Part shown: one piece after another, positions 17,804-25,885 of the stretch
Layout of the letters: every line of letters starts with the position of its first letter
Position numbering within the stretch: the stretch's first letter is position 1
From: an uncultured Bacteroidales bacterium
GTDB lineage: Bacteria > Bacteroidota > Bacteroidia > Bacteroidales > FEN-979
Assembly (NCBI GenBank): GCA_903837605.1
Contig: CAILVF010000048.1
Location: forward strand, 1 to 32,708
Length of the DNA: 32,708 nucleotides
Reading direction: 5' to 3'
The notes under the pieces: model-generated
Seen by the model: the letters and a program-made list of their open reading frames with translations, nothing else
What the model was told of the DNA's origin: nothing
Databases searched by the model: none
Program-made: the position numbers and the translations under genes

Positions 17804-19444
17804 TCAATGACATTTACCCACCTTCATATAAGGATAGGTAAACTCTGTAGGAGGTATCAAAGTTTCCTTTATGGTGCGCGGACTGGTCCATCGTAACAGG
17901 TTCAGATGGCTGCCGCTCTTGTCGTTGGTGCCTGAGCCCCTGGCTCCCCCGAATGGCTGGGCTCCCACAACCGCTCCCGAAGGCTTGTCGTTGAAATAGA
18001 AATTGCCCGCTGCATAACGCAATACCCTGCAGGCTGTGTTGAGCGCTTCGCGGTCTTTTGAAAAGATCGAACCGGTGAGGGCATAAGGAGAAGTCTGATC
18101 ACAAATTTGCAGGGTTTCCTCAAAGTCCTTGTCCTTGTATACATAAACAGTGAGCACAGGGCCGAAGATCTCCTCTTCCATCGATTTAAAATGCGGGTCC
18201 CGGGTAAGTATCACTGTAGGTTGAACGAAATAGCCTGTCGATTTATCTCCAGTACCTCCGAAAATAACTTCCGCATCAGGGGATTTCTTTGCATAATCAA
18301 TGTATGCCATAATATTGTCGAAAGAAGCTTCATCAATAACGGCATTCATGAAATGACTGAATTCGCTGACTCCGCCAACAGTCACTTTCGACAACATCTC
18401 CCCTATCCTGGTCCTGATATCAGGCCATAGTGATTCGGGAATATAAGAACGGGAAGCTGCCGAACATTTTTGTCCCTGGTATTCAAAAGCCCCGCGAACC
18501 ATCGCAACGGCAACCTCCTGGGGATCAGAAGAAGGATGAACGAAAATAAAATCCTTGCCACCGGTCTCCCCTACAATCCTCGGGTAAGACCTGTACGCCG
18601 ACATATTGTCGGCTACGCTTTTCCATATCCCGTTGAAAGTCCCCGTTGAGCCTGTAAAATGAATGCCCGCAAGCGAACGGTGACCCAGCACCGTTTTACC
18701 GATAAGGCTTCCTGAGCCGGGAACAAAATTGATCACACCATCAGGCAATCCGGCCTCCCTGAAGATCTTCATTAAAATGTAATTCGACAGTATGGAGGTT
18801 GACGATGGCTTCCATACCGTTGTATTTCCCATCACCACCGGCGCCATATTGAGGTTTGATGCAATAGCGGTGAAATTGAAAGGCGTTACGGTAAAAACAA
18901 AGCCTTCCAGCGGACGGTATTCAATGCGGTTGATGATCCCTTTCTGCGAATGGGGCTGCTCCTTGTAGATCTCGGTCGTGAAATAGGCGTTATATTTGAG
19001 AAAATCTACAGTTTCACATGCCGAATCAATTTCAGCCTGGAAGGCGCTCTTGCCCTGCCCAAGCATGGTTGCAGCATTGATCCATTGACGGTATTTAGTG
19101 GAGATCAGTTCGGCTGCTTTTAATGTTATTGAAACCCTTTCAACCCAGGAAACGGCTTCCCATTCCTTGTGAGCCTGCAAAGCCGCATCAATGGCCATTT
19201 TTACTTCCTTCTCACCGGCCATATGAAAATTTGCCAGAACATGCTGATGATCATGAGGCATAACTACTTTGGAGGTTTTCCCGGTCCTGACTTCTTTGCC
19301 CCCGATGATCAGGGGAATATCCAGGACCTCGTTGCTCATGCGGTCAAGCTCCTCGTTCAGGATCTTCCGTTCCCGGCATCCCGGGGCATAGTTGAGGGTA
19401 TGTTCGTTTTCGGGCCTCTCAAGATTGAAAATTGCGTTGTTCAT
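17804..19444 (-). CDS. pruA: L-glutamate gamma-semialdehyde (delta-1-pyrroline-5-carboxylate) dehydrogenase
   Basis: A 546-residue aldehyde dehydrogenase that oxidises glutamate semialdehyde to glutamate with NAD+, the second step of proline degradation. Motifs: the FTVTPFNFTAI and TVWKPSS strands, GSTGTFNGIW in the cofactor domain, GETGGKDFIFVH with the general-base Glu, GAFEYQGQKCSAASR with the catalytic Cys, and EEEIFGPVLTVYVYKD. The C-terminal QPFGGARGSGTNDKSG is characteristic of the P5CDH branch. I use the ATG at 19444 because MNNAIFNLERPENE matches the usual N-terminus; an ATG 12 codons upstream is in frame. No proline dehydrogenase gene is adjacent. It is divergent from the metal operon and converges on the Rieske gene. 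Confidence 0.95.
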   Translation of the reverse strand: MNNAIFNLERPENEHTLNYAPGCRERKILNEELDRMSNEVLDIPLIIGGKEVRTGKTSKVVMPHDHQHVLANFHMAGEKEVKMAIDAALQAHKEWEAVSWVERVSITLKAAELISTKYRQWINAATMLGQGKSAFQAEIDSACETVDFLKYNAYFTTEIYKEQPHSQKGIINRIEYRPLEGFVFTVTPFNFTAIASNLNMAPVVMGNTTVWKPSSTSILSNYILMKIFREAGLPDGVINFVPGSGSLIGKTVLGHRSLAGIHFTGSTGTFNGIWKSVADNMSAYRSYPRIVGETGGKDFIFVHPSSDPQEVAVAMVRGAFEYQGQKCSAASRSYIPESLWPDIRTRIGEMLSKVTVGGVSEFSHFMNAVIDEASFDNIMAYIDYAKKSPDAEVIFGGTGDKSTGYFVQPTVILTRDPHFKSMEEEIFGPVLTVYVYKDKDFEETLQICDQTSPYALTGSIFSKDREALNTACRVLRYAAGNFYFNDKPSGAVVGAQPFGGARGSGTNDKSGSHLNLLRWTSPRTIKETLIPPTEFTYPYMKVGKCH

Positions 19445-19580
19445 AACATTGTTTTTATTCTGCGGATGTTTGATTCCCATAAGCTAACAGTGTTGGCATT
19501 GATCAGCCAAACCGTTATTACGGGCTGTAAAAGTACGTCATTTTTGCGTTATGCTGACTCCTGCATATCGGGAAAATTAT

Positions 19581-19588
19581 TACTTTTG
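19581..19588 (+). promoter_or_regulatory. Putative -7 promoter box of the tungstate/molybdate operon
   Basis: TACTTTTG matches TAnnTTTG and lies 46 bp before the ATG of the regulator gene. No TTG is at the ideal -33 distance, which is common for promoters that need an activator. Two CGTTAT words (19513-19518 and 19547-19552) lie upstream in direct orientation; whether they are operator half-sites is unknown. Confidence 0.45.
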
Positions 19589-19634
19589 CCATAGACCTTC
19601 AGGTTTACCTGCTGATTATCAATGTAACCAACCA

Positions 19635-20015
19635 ATGGAAACAAAATTTAAACCGAAACTTGATCATATTAAGCTGGATTATAAGATCTGGCTCGCCGAT
19701 ATAAATGGAAACGGGATCCTTGGCGACGGCAAATGGAGGATGCTTAAACTGATAGCTGAAAAGGGCTCCTTAAAGGCCGCCTGTGATGAACTTGGCTATA
19801 CTTACCGCAGGACATGGGGGAACATAAAAAAAATTGAGGATTTTTTCGGCTTTCCCCTTCTCGAGAAGCATCGCGGCGGGGCCGAGGGAGGAAGTATGAT
19901 CCTCACCGAAGAGGGCAGGCTCCTGGTCAAAGCTTTCAATAAATTTCATTCAAATGCGGATGCAATGATACAAAAGGGGTTCCGCGATTTTATCAATGAC
20001 ATCTCCGATAAATAA
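19635..20015 (+). CDS. ModE-type winged-helix regulator, DNA-binding domain only
   Basis: A 126-residue protein matching the N-terminal LysR-like DNA-binding domain of ModE. Helix-turn-helix and wing are in GSLKAACDELGYTYRRTWG, IEDFFGFPLLEKHRGG and GSMILTEEGRLLV. E. coli ModE has two C-terminal Mop domains that bind oxyanion; none are present here, so either a separate sensor exists or the protein responds differently. The ATG at 19635 is chosen because METKFKPKLDHIKLDYKIWL begins the conserved region; an upstream in-frame ATG adds an unconserved 28 residues. It opens the operon, 27 bp before the binding-protein gene, suggesting control of its own transcript by tungstate or molybdate. Confidence 0.88.
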   Translation: METKFKPKLDHIKLDYKIWLADINGNGILGDGKWRMLKLIAEKGSLKAACDELGYTYRRTWGNIKKIEDFFGFPLLEKHRGGAEGGSMILTEEGRLLVKAFNKFHSNADAMIQKGFRDFINDISDK

Positions 20016-20042
20016 TAAAAACACTTAACCAAACTCGTATTT

Positions 20043-21002
20043 ATGAAACGATTATTTTCAATTCTTTTATGCAGCATACTGTTGCTGCCATTTGCCTTCA
20101 CTCAGAAACCTGCTGATCTTAAAGGCGATCTTATTATCTTTCATGCAGGCAGTCTTTCGGTTCCGATGAAAGAGATCAAAGCCGAATTCAATAAACTCTA
20201 CCCCAACGTGAATGTATTAATGGAATCGGCAGGCAGCGTGGAATGTGCACGAAAGGTCACCGACCTTAAGAAGCCCTGTGATATCGTGGCTACTTCCGAT
20301 TACAAGGTGATCGATAAAATGCTTGTCCCTGCCAATGCCGACTGGAACATCAGGTTCGCTGCAAATGAAATGTGCATTGCTTATACCGACAAGGCAAAAT
20401 ACAACAGCCAGATCAACGCCAGAAACTGGTATGAGATCCTGTTGAAACCCGATGTGATCTTTGGCCGTGCCGACCCCAATGCCGACCCCTGCGGTTACAG
20501 GTCGGTGATGTGCATGCAGCTCACCGAAACATATTATAAAAAGCCTGGCCTGGCGAACCAGCTCCTGGCCAAGGACCAGAACTACATCAGGCCGAAGGAG
20601 GTGGACTTGCTGGCCCTGATGGAATCGCATAACATGGATTACATGTTCCAATACAAGTCTGTTGCGGTTCAGCATAACCTGAAATTCGTAGTCCTCCCCG
20701 ACCAGGTCAACCTGAAAAACGTCAAATACGCCGAAGATTACAGCAAGGCCGTTGTCGATATCAAAGGCAAGGAACCCGGGAAAACCGAGCAGATGAAGGG
20801 CGAACCAATGATCTACGGAGTCACGATAATTAAAAATGCACCGAACAGGGAAGCTGCAACAGCCTTCCTCGAATTCATGCTTTCAAAAGATAAGGGAATG
20901 AAGATCATGGAGAAGGATGGCCAGCCTTCGGTTATCCCAATGGAAGAAAAAAACTATGCGGCGGTTCCCGACCGTTTAAAACCCTTTGTTAAAAAGCCGT
21001 AA
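20043..21002 (+). CDS. wtpA: Tungstate/molybdate-binding periplasmic protein, WtpA type
   Basis: A 319-residue substrate-binding protein of the WtpA/ModA-like group. Signal peptide about 1-20 (MKRLFSILLCSILLLPFAFT). Conserved blocks: IIFHAGSLSVPMKEI (oxyanion-binding Ser), AGSVECARKVTDLKKPCDIVATSDY, FGRADPNADPCGYRS and GEPMIYGVTI. The GRADPNADPCGYR block is characteristic of the WtpA branch, whose Pyrococcus member binds tungstate and molybdate very tightly with extra carboxylate ligands. Tungstate versus molybdate preference cannot be proved from sequence, but an AOR gene in the window makes tungstate attractive. Eleven base pairs separate it from the next gene. Confidence 0.92.
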   Translation: MKRLFSILLCSILLLPFAFTQKPADLKGDLIIFHAGSLSVPMKEIKAEFNKLYPNVNVLMESAGSVECARKVTDLKKPCDIVATSDYKVIDKMLVPANADWNIRFAANEMCIAYTDKAKYNSQINARNWYEILLKPDVIFGRADPNADPCGYRSVMCMQLTETYYKKPGLANQLLAKDQNYIRPKEVDLLALMESHNMDYMFQYKSVAVQHNLKFVVLPDQVNLKNVKYAEDYSKAVVDIKGKEPGKTEQMKGEPMIYGVTIIKNAPNREAATAFLEFMLSKDKGMKIMEKDGQPSVIPMEEKNYAAVPDRLKPFVKKP

Positions 21003-21013
21003 ATCTGCATTAT

Positions 21014-22090
21014 ATGAAAATAAGTTACATATTCATGGCAGTAATTTTGTGTATTTTACCTTCAAGGTTTATGGCACAGGACAAGAATAATTCTAAAGAT
21101 CATAACACTCTGAAAGTTGTTTCAGCCGCAGATCCGGCCGACAAAAACAACAACTTTTATGATAATGCCGACACCTATGCATTGCCGGGAGGTGAGATCA
21201 CGGTGGAAGGGGAAATTGAGAACCCCGGGAAAGTTGATTTCGCGCTTTTGAAAAAACACACTATTATAGTTAAAGAGGCCATACTGGGGGATGACGGAAG
21301 TAACCGTTTTACCGGGGCATACCGTTACGACGGGTATTCCCTTTTTGACATCCTCAGCAGCCGCATCCTGAAAAAAAGAAATAAGGAGGAATTCTCACCT
21401 ATCATTGATCTATATGTTACCATTGAGAATGCGAAAGGCGAAAAAGTCGTGCTTAGCTGGGGTGAGATCTTTTATCCGAACAACCTGAATAAATGCCTTA
21501 TTGCGACTGAGGTTACGAGGATCGTCCCCAGCAAGACCAAAGATCTCTGGCCACTGCCTTCAGAGCGCAGGCTGATCCTGGGCAATGACCTGCTGGCTGA
21601 GCGCAATATCGGCAACCCTGTTAAAATAACGGTCAGGACCCCATTGAGGAGCATCCCTGTGAACAGGGACCTCAGTCCACTGTATTCGCCCTCAATTCTT
21701 ATTACGTCGGGGAATTCGCCTGTCGGAAAGATAGAGCAATTTACGGCAGGGACAAAAGTCGAAACTTATAATACCGTCTTTTATGGAAGGGGCAGAGGCA
21801 TCCATAGCACAACACCTTTTACAGGCGCCACGCTGAAGGATCTCCTGATCCCGTATCTGAAAATCAACAGTGAAAATCTAAGGAACACCCTGGTTACAAT
21901 CATTGGCATTGACGGGTACAGGGCCGTATTTTCTTTAAGCGAGATCATGAACCGTTCCGACCAGGAAGAATTCCTGCTTGTGCCGGGCAAAGAGAATGAG
22001 GACGGAGGGAAATACAGGGTGTTCCCGGCCTGTGATTTCTTTTCCGACAGGGCGGTAAAAGCTGTTTCAGAGATCTCCTTCAGCCGGTAA
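21014..22090 (+). CDS. Predicted periplasmic protein with two degenerate sulfite-oxidase-like halves
   Basis: A 358-residue exported protein (signal MKISYIFMAVILCILPSRFMAQ, cleaved before Gln) encoded between the binding protein and the permease. The first half (about 55-205) resembles the oxidoreductase molybdopterin-binding (SUOX) fold: GEITVEGEIENPGKVDFALLK, YRYDGYSLFDILSSR, VVLSWGEIFYP and RRLILGNDLLAERNIGNPV. The second half (about 215-358) repeats the plan: VGKIEQFTAG, TGATLKDLLIPYL, LVTIIGIDGYRAVFSLSEI and YRVFPACDFFSDRAVKAVSEI. The catalytic cysteine of sulfite oxidase (in a C-x-G-N context) is not seen in either half, so it is probably not a redox enzyme. The tight spacing (11 bp before, 3 bp after) implies a role with the transporter, such as oxyanion or pterin binding. 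That is inference; no function is established. Confidence 0.75.
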   Translation: MKISYIFMAVILCILPSRFMAQDKNNSKDHNTLKVVSAADPADKNNNFYDNADTYALPGGEITVEGEIENPGKVDFALLKKHTIIVKEAILGDDGSNRFTGAYRYDGYSLFDILSSRILKKRNKEEFSPIIDLYVTIENAKGEKVVLSWGEIFYPNNLNKCLIATEVTRIVPSKTKDLWPLPSERRLILGNDLLAERNIGNPVKITVRTPLRSIPVNRDLSPLYSPSILITSGNSPVGKIEQFTAGTKVETYNTVFYGRGRGIHSTTPFTGATLKDLLIPYLKINSENLRNTLVTIIGIDGYRAVFSLSEIMNRSDQEEFLLVPGKENEDGGKYRVFPACDFFSDRAVKAVSEISFSR

Positions 22091-22093
22091 AGA

Positions 22094-22873
22094 ATGAAAA
22101 AGCAGGGTCTTCAGTGGTCGTTTTCAATACTTGGGGCGATGATGTTGTTATTCATCATTGCCCCTGTGCTGGGACTGCTTCTTTCGTCATCTCCTGCGAA
22201 GTTGTTTGAAACTGCCAGGGATCCTGAAGTAAAGAACAGCATCATGCTTACCCTGGGAACATCCATGGCCGGGACCCTATTGTTTGCGTTCGCCGCCGTG
22301 CCCTTTTCATGGATACTGGCACGCTACAGCTTCCCCTTTAAAAAACTTATCACAGCCATCATAGACCTGCCGGTTGTAATCCCTCATTCGGCCGCAGGTA
22401 TTGCTGTTTTGGGATTCATCTCCAGAGACACCCTGGTTGGAAAGGCCGGATCGGCGGTGGGATTTAACTTTGTTGGGCATCCGGCCGGCATCATGCTGGC
22501 GATGGCTTTTGTGAGCCTGCCATACCTCATCAATGCGGCCAGGGATGGTTTTATCTCGGTACCCGAGCGGCTTGAAAAAGCGGCGTTGACACTGGGGGCA
22601 TCTCCCGTGAGAGTGTTTTTCACGATCTCACTCCCCCTCGCCTGGAAAAACATTTTATCGGGGCTCATTCTCATGTTCGCAAGAGGGATGAGCGAATTCG
22701 GGGCTGTCATCATCATCGCTTATCACCCGATGATAACGCCTGTGCTGATCTATGAGCGATTTACTTCTTTCGGGTTGAAATACGCCCAACCTGTCTCGGT
22801 TGTCTTTATCCTTGTGGTTCTGGTGTTTTTCATGATCCTGAGATTGCTGCTGTCAAAAACAAAGAAAAGCTGA
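22094..22873 (+). CDS. wtpB: Tungstate/molybdate ABC transporter permease
   Basis: A 259-residue inner-membrane permease of the ModB/WtpB type with about six helices. The cytoplasmic loop that docks with the ATPase is visible as LEKAALTLGASPVRVFFTISLPL, followed by the typical GMSEFGAVIIIAYHP. It starts 3 bp after the preceding gene and ends 6 bp before the ATPase gene, so the transporter is one translational block. Length is normal. Confidence 0.93.
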   Translation: MKKQGLQWSFSILGAMMLLFIIAPVLGLLLSSSPAKLFETARDPEVKNSIMLTLGTSMAGTLLFAFAAVPFSWILARYSFPFKKLITAIIDLPVVIPHSAAGIAVLGFISRDTLVGKAGSAVGFNFVGHPAGIMLAMAFVSLPYLINAARDGFISVPERLEKAALTLGASPVRVFFTISLPLAWKNILSGLILMFARGMSEFGAVIIIAYHPMITPVLIYERFTSFGLKYAQPVSVVFILVVLVFFMILRLLLSKTKKS

Positions 22874-22879
22874 TCACCG

Positions 22880-23926
22880 ATGCTGAAACTGAGAGGGATT
22901 ACAAAGGATTTCAATGGATTCAGAATCAGTGATATTTCATTTGACGTTGAAAAGGGAGATTACTTCATACTGCTCGGCCCTTCAGGGGCAGGCAAGTCCC
23001 TTTTGCTTGAAACCATCGCAGGCCTGGTCCATCCCGGATCGGGAACGATTGAGCTCAATGGCAAAGACATTACCAGGGCGCCCATCCAGCAGCGAAAAGT
23101 TGGCCTGGTGTTCCAGGACCATGCCATCTTCCCGCATATGAAAGTGAAGAAGAACCTGGCATATGCCCTGCACGGCCAGTCGAATGAGAACATACGCAGG
23201 AAGATCAGGTCAATGAGCGCCGGCCTGGGTATTGAAGACATGCTCGAACGTTACCCGTCGACTCTCTCGGGAGGGGAACTCCAGAGGGTTGCACTGGCCC
23301 GCACCCTGATACAGGAACCCGAGATACTGCTGCTTGACGAACCCCTTGCTTCCATGGATAGCCGGCTGAAAGCGGAAATCAGGGCCCTGCTGAGGCAGAT
23401 TCACCGGGGCGGACAAACCATTATGCATGTAACCCATGATTACGAAGAGGCCCTATCCCTTGGGAACAGGATAGCCGTAATGGAAAGCGGAAGGATACTG
23501 CAAACCGGAACCCCCGATGAAGTTTTCCGCCATCCCAAAAACGGGTTTGTCGCCCATTTTATCGGAATAAAGAATTTCATCCCTGCCACTGTCAGGACCG
23601 GCGATGGCCTGGCCTGTGCCGAAACGCCGGGGAATATGAAGATACGGCTGACCGGTGGACAAGAAAATGAAAAGGGCTTCGTCATGATACGAGGGGAAGA
23701 TATTGTACTTTCGATTGAAGCCCTCGACTCTTCGGCAAGCAATGTTTTCCATGGCATTGTGGATGAAATCACCGCAACACCCAATGGATTCGACATATGC
23801 GTTGATGCCGGGGAAAAACTCCATGCCCTGGTAACCGGCATTTCAAGGGATAAGCTGAACATCAGGGAAGGGATGAAAATATGGCTTAACTTTAAGGCCA
23901 CCGCAGTTAAATTCATTGAGGAATGA
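22880..23926 (+). CDS. wtpC: Tungstate/molybdate ABC transporter ATP-binding protein
   Basis: A 348-residue ATPase of the ModC/WtpC type. Walker A GPSGAGKS (33-40), Q-loop VFQDHAIFPHM, signature LSGGELQRVALAR, Walker B ILLLDEPLAS and switch HVTHDYEEA are all intact. The C-terminal part (about 230-348) resembles a TOBE/Mop-like regulatory region (VFHGIVDEI, GEKLHALVTG), which in related ATPases binds oxyanion and inhibits transport. The stop overlaps the moeA start as ATGA, tying metal uptake to insertion in translation. Confidence 0.94.
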   Translation: MLKLRGITKDFNGFRISDISFDVEKGDYFILLGPSGAGKSLLLETIAGLVHPGSGTIELNGKDITRAPIQQRKVGLVFQDHAIFPHMKVKKNLAYALHGQSNENIRRKIRSMSAGLGIEDMLERYPSTLSGGELQRVALARTLIQEPEILLLDEPLASMDSRLKAEIRALLRQIHRGGQTIMHVTHDYEEALSLGNRIAVMESGRILQTGTPDEVFRHPKNGFVAHFIGIKNFIPATVRTGDGLACAETPGNMKIRLTGGQENEKGFVMIRGEDIVLSIEALDSSASNVFHGIVDEITATPNGFDICVDAGEKLHALVTGISRDKLNIREGMKIWLNFKATAVKFIEE

Positions 23927-25101
23927 TACCATTTGAAGAAGCTTTAAATATTGTTTTAAGTAATTCCATCCCTTCAGGCGAAGAAGAGGTGGAAACGGGC
24001 TCCGCTGCAGGCAGGGTTTTAAGCTGGGATGTGTTCTCGGATATTGACATGCCCCCGTTTGACAAATCTGCGGTTGACGGTTTCGCATGCAGGATGCAGG
24101 ATGCGGGATGCGGGATGGAACTGAAGGTGATCGAAACTATTGCTGCAGGCTCGGTTCCTTCTTTAGCAATTCAGCCGGGTGAATGTTCGAGGATAATGAC
24201 CGGCGGAATGCTTCCGCAGGGCGCCGATGCCGTCATCATGGTTGAGGATACGGAGATCTCATCCTCCAACACAATAAAATTCACAAAAGATAAAACTGCG
24301 AAAAATATCTGTTACCGGGCCGAGGATATAAAGAACGGGCAAAAAGTGCTGGAGAAGGGAACCCTTATTGAACCGGCCCATTTTGCCGTACTTGCTTCTG
24401 TAGGAAAAACAGGTGTGCATGTTGCAAAGCAGCCTCACATTGGCATAATTTCAACCGGGAATGAGCTGGTTGAACCCAGCCGGAAGCCCGGAAGGGCACA
24501 GATCAGGAATTCCAATGCCTGGCAACTTCTTGCCCAGGCCAGGCAGATCCCTGTTCTCTGCAGCTATTACGGTATTGCCGATGATTCACTGGAAGAACTG
24601 AAGGATAAAATTTCTATGGGCCTGCATGAAGCCGATATTGTGATCCTTACCGGGGGAGTGTCCATGGGGGATTTTGACTACGTTCCGGAAGCCATGGAAA
24701 GCCTTGGTGCCAAGATCCTGTTTAAGAGCGTTGCCATTCAACCCGGCCGCCCTACGGTGTTCGCCCGGATACGCGACCAGTTCATCTTTGGCCTGCCTGG
24801 CAATCCGGTTTCCTCCTTTGTTTTATTCGAACTGCTGGTTAAACCATTCGTTCTTAAAATGATGGGCTGCATTGAGACTCCCAAGGTCCTTGCAATACCA
24901 ATGGGGGTGGATTTTTCCAGGAAAAAATCTTTCAGGAAATCTGTTATTCCCGTGACTGTGAATGGAGGAGCTGCATTCCCCCTGGAATATCATGGCTCGG
25001 CGCATATCAATGCATACACCAAAGCCAGCGGCATGATGATCATGGATACAGGGCAAACAGAAATCAAAAAAGGAGAAACTGTCAATGTACGACTCCTTTA
25101 A
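23923..25101 (+). CDS. moeA: MoeA, molybdopterin molybdenumtransferase (possibly tungsten-inserting)
   Basis: A 392-residue enzyme that inserts molybdate, or tungstate in tungsten users, into adenylylated molybdopterin. Motifs: DMPPFDKSAVDGFA, CSRIMTGGMLPQGADAVIMVED, IGIISTGNELVEP, ILTGGVSMGDFDYV and FGLPGNPVSSFV, in the order of the MoeA N, MoaB/Mog-like and C-terminal domains. Starting at 24089 the gene contains four tandem copies of a 7-bp unit (GCRGGAT) encoding a loop near residues 56-65, where homologues vary. Seven is not a multiple of three, so gain or loss of one copy would frameshift the gene. The 5' end overlaps wtpC by four bases and the 3' end overlaps moaA by 17. Confidence 0.94.
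   Translation: MIPFEEALNIVLSNSIPSGEEEVETGSAAGRVLSWDVFSDIDMPPFDKSAVDGFACRMQDAGCGMELKVIETIAAGSVPSLAIQPGECSRIMTGGMLPQGADAVIMVEDTEISSSNTIKFTKDKTAKNICYRAEDIKNGQKVLEKGTLIEPAHFAVLASVGKTGVHVAKQPHIGIISTGNELVEPSRKPGRAQIRNSNAWQLLAQARQIPVLCSYYGIADDSLEELKDKISMGLHEADIVILTGGVSMGDFDYVPEAMESLGAKILFKSVAIQPGRPTVFARIRDQFIFGLPGNPVSSFVLFELLVKPFVLKMMGCIETPKVLAIPMGVDFSRKKSFRKSVIPVTVNGGAAFPLEYHGSAHINAYTKASGMMIMDTGQTEIKKGETVNVRLL
24089..24116 (+). repeat. Intragenic 7-bp tandem repeat in moeA
   Basis: Four exact-length copies of GCRGGAT (two GCAGGAT, two GCGGGAT) in the coding sequence just after the VDGFA motif. The frame is intact in this copy number. Confidence 0.95.
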
Positions 25102-25885
25102 CCGCCGCATCAATTACCTGAGAGTTTCTGTAACCGACCGTTGCAACCTGAGGTGTACCTATTGTATGCCGCCTGAAGGCGTAACAATGATTTCTCATAA
25201 GGATATACTGAGCTATGAAGAGATCCTCGAAGTTATACGGATTGCAGTATCCATGGGGACCGATAAAGTGAGGATAACCGGAGGGGAGCCCCTGGTGAGA
25301 AAGGGCATTGTTGATTTCATTGCAGAAGTTGCCATGATACCCGGGATACGGGATTTCGGACTGACGACAAACGGGACGATGCTGGAAGAATTCGCCCGCC
25401 CCCTTGCTGATGCGGGGCTTCACCGGATCAACATAAGCCTCGATACCATGGACCCCATAAGATACAAGGAGATCACAAGGGGCGGAGAACTTGGCCAGGT
25501 ATTAAAAGGGATTGAAGCCGCGCGCGATGCAGGCCTTGAACCAATAAAGATCAATTGTGTTATACAGAACTCTTCTGATGAACCGGATGCGAGGGCCGTT
25601 CGTGAGTTTTGCCTTGCCGGGGGTCTCGACGTCAGGTTCATCCACCAGATGGACCTGGGTGAAGGGTGCTTCACTATTGTGGAGAACGGCCATGGCGGTG
25701 ACTGCATGCGCTGCAACAGGCTGCGTTTGACCGCTAACGGCAGGATCAAACCCTGTTTGTTCAGTAACCTGGAATTCGACATCCGCAAGATGGGAATTAA
25801 AGCTGCAATTGAAGCAGCCCTTGCAGTTAAACCTGAAAAAGGGACAAGCAACACATCGGATTTTTTTCATAATATTGGGGGATGA
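25085..25885 (+). CDS. moaA: MoaA, GTP 3',8-cyclase (short variant)
   Basis: A 266-residue radical SAM enzyme for the first step of molybdopterin synthesis (GTP to 3',8-cyclo-7,8-dihydro-GTP). The N-terminal cluster is C20-x3-C24-x2-C27 (TDRCNLRCTYCMPPEG), followed by RITGGEPLVRKG and INISLDT. The C-terminal cluster is C207-x2-C210-x13-C224 (CMRCNRLRL, KPCLF), and the protein ends in the essential GG. It is about 60 residues shorter than typical MoaA (about 325-330): the part between FIHQMD and the second cluster, which usually carries the GPA...Y and GFI-type segments, is reduced to about 17 residues. Both ends are intact, so this looks like a compact subfamily, not a truncation. The start overlaps moeA by 17 bp, and its last codon and stop lie in the first unit of the 8-bp array. 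Confidence 0.88.
   Translation: MYDSFNRRINYLRVSVTDRCNLRCTYCMPPEGVTMISHKDILSYEEILEVIRIAVSMGTDKVRITGGEPLVRKGIVDFIAEVAMIPGIRDFGLTTNGTMLEEFARPLADAGLHRINISLDTMDPIRYKEITRGGELGQVLKGIEAARDAGLEPIKINCVIQNSSDEPDARAVREFCLAGGLDVRFIHQMDLGEGCFTIVENGHGGDCMRCNRLRLTANGRIKPCLFSNLEFDIRKMGIKAAIEAALAVKPEKGTSNTSDFFHNIGG

Noticed and set aside
25085..25885. moaA as a pseudogene truncated by the repeat
   Set aside because: Both iron-sulfur motifs and the terminal GG are present and the stop follows the GG directly, so the C-terminus is complete.
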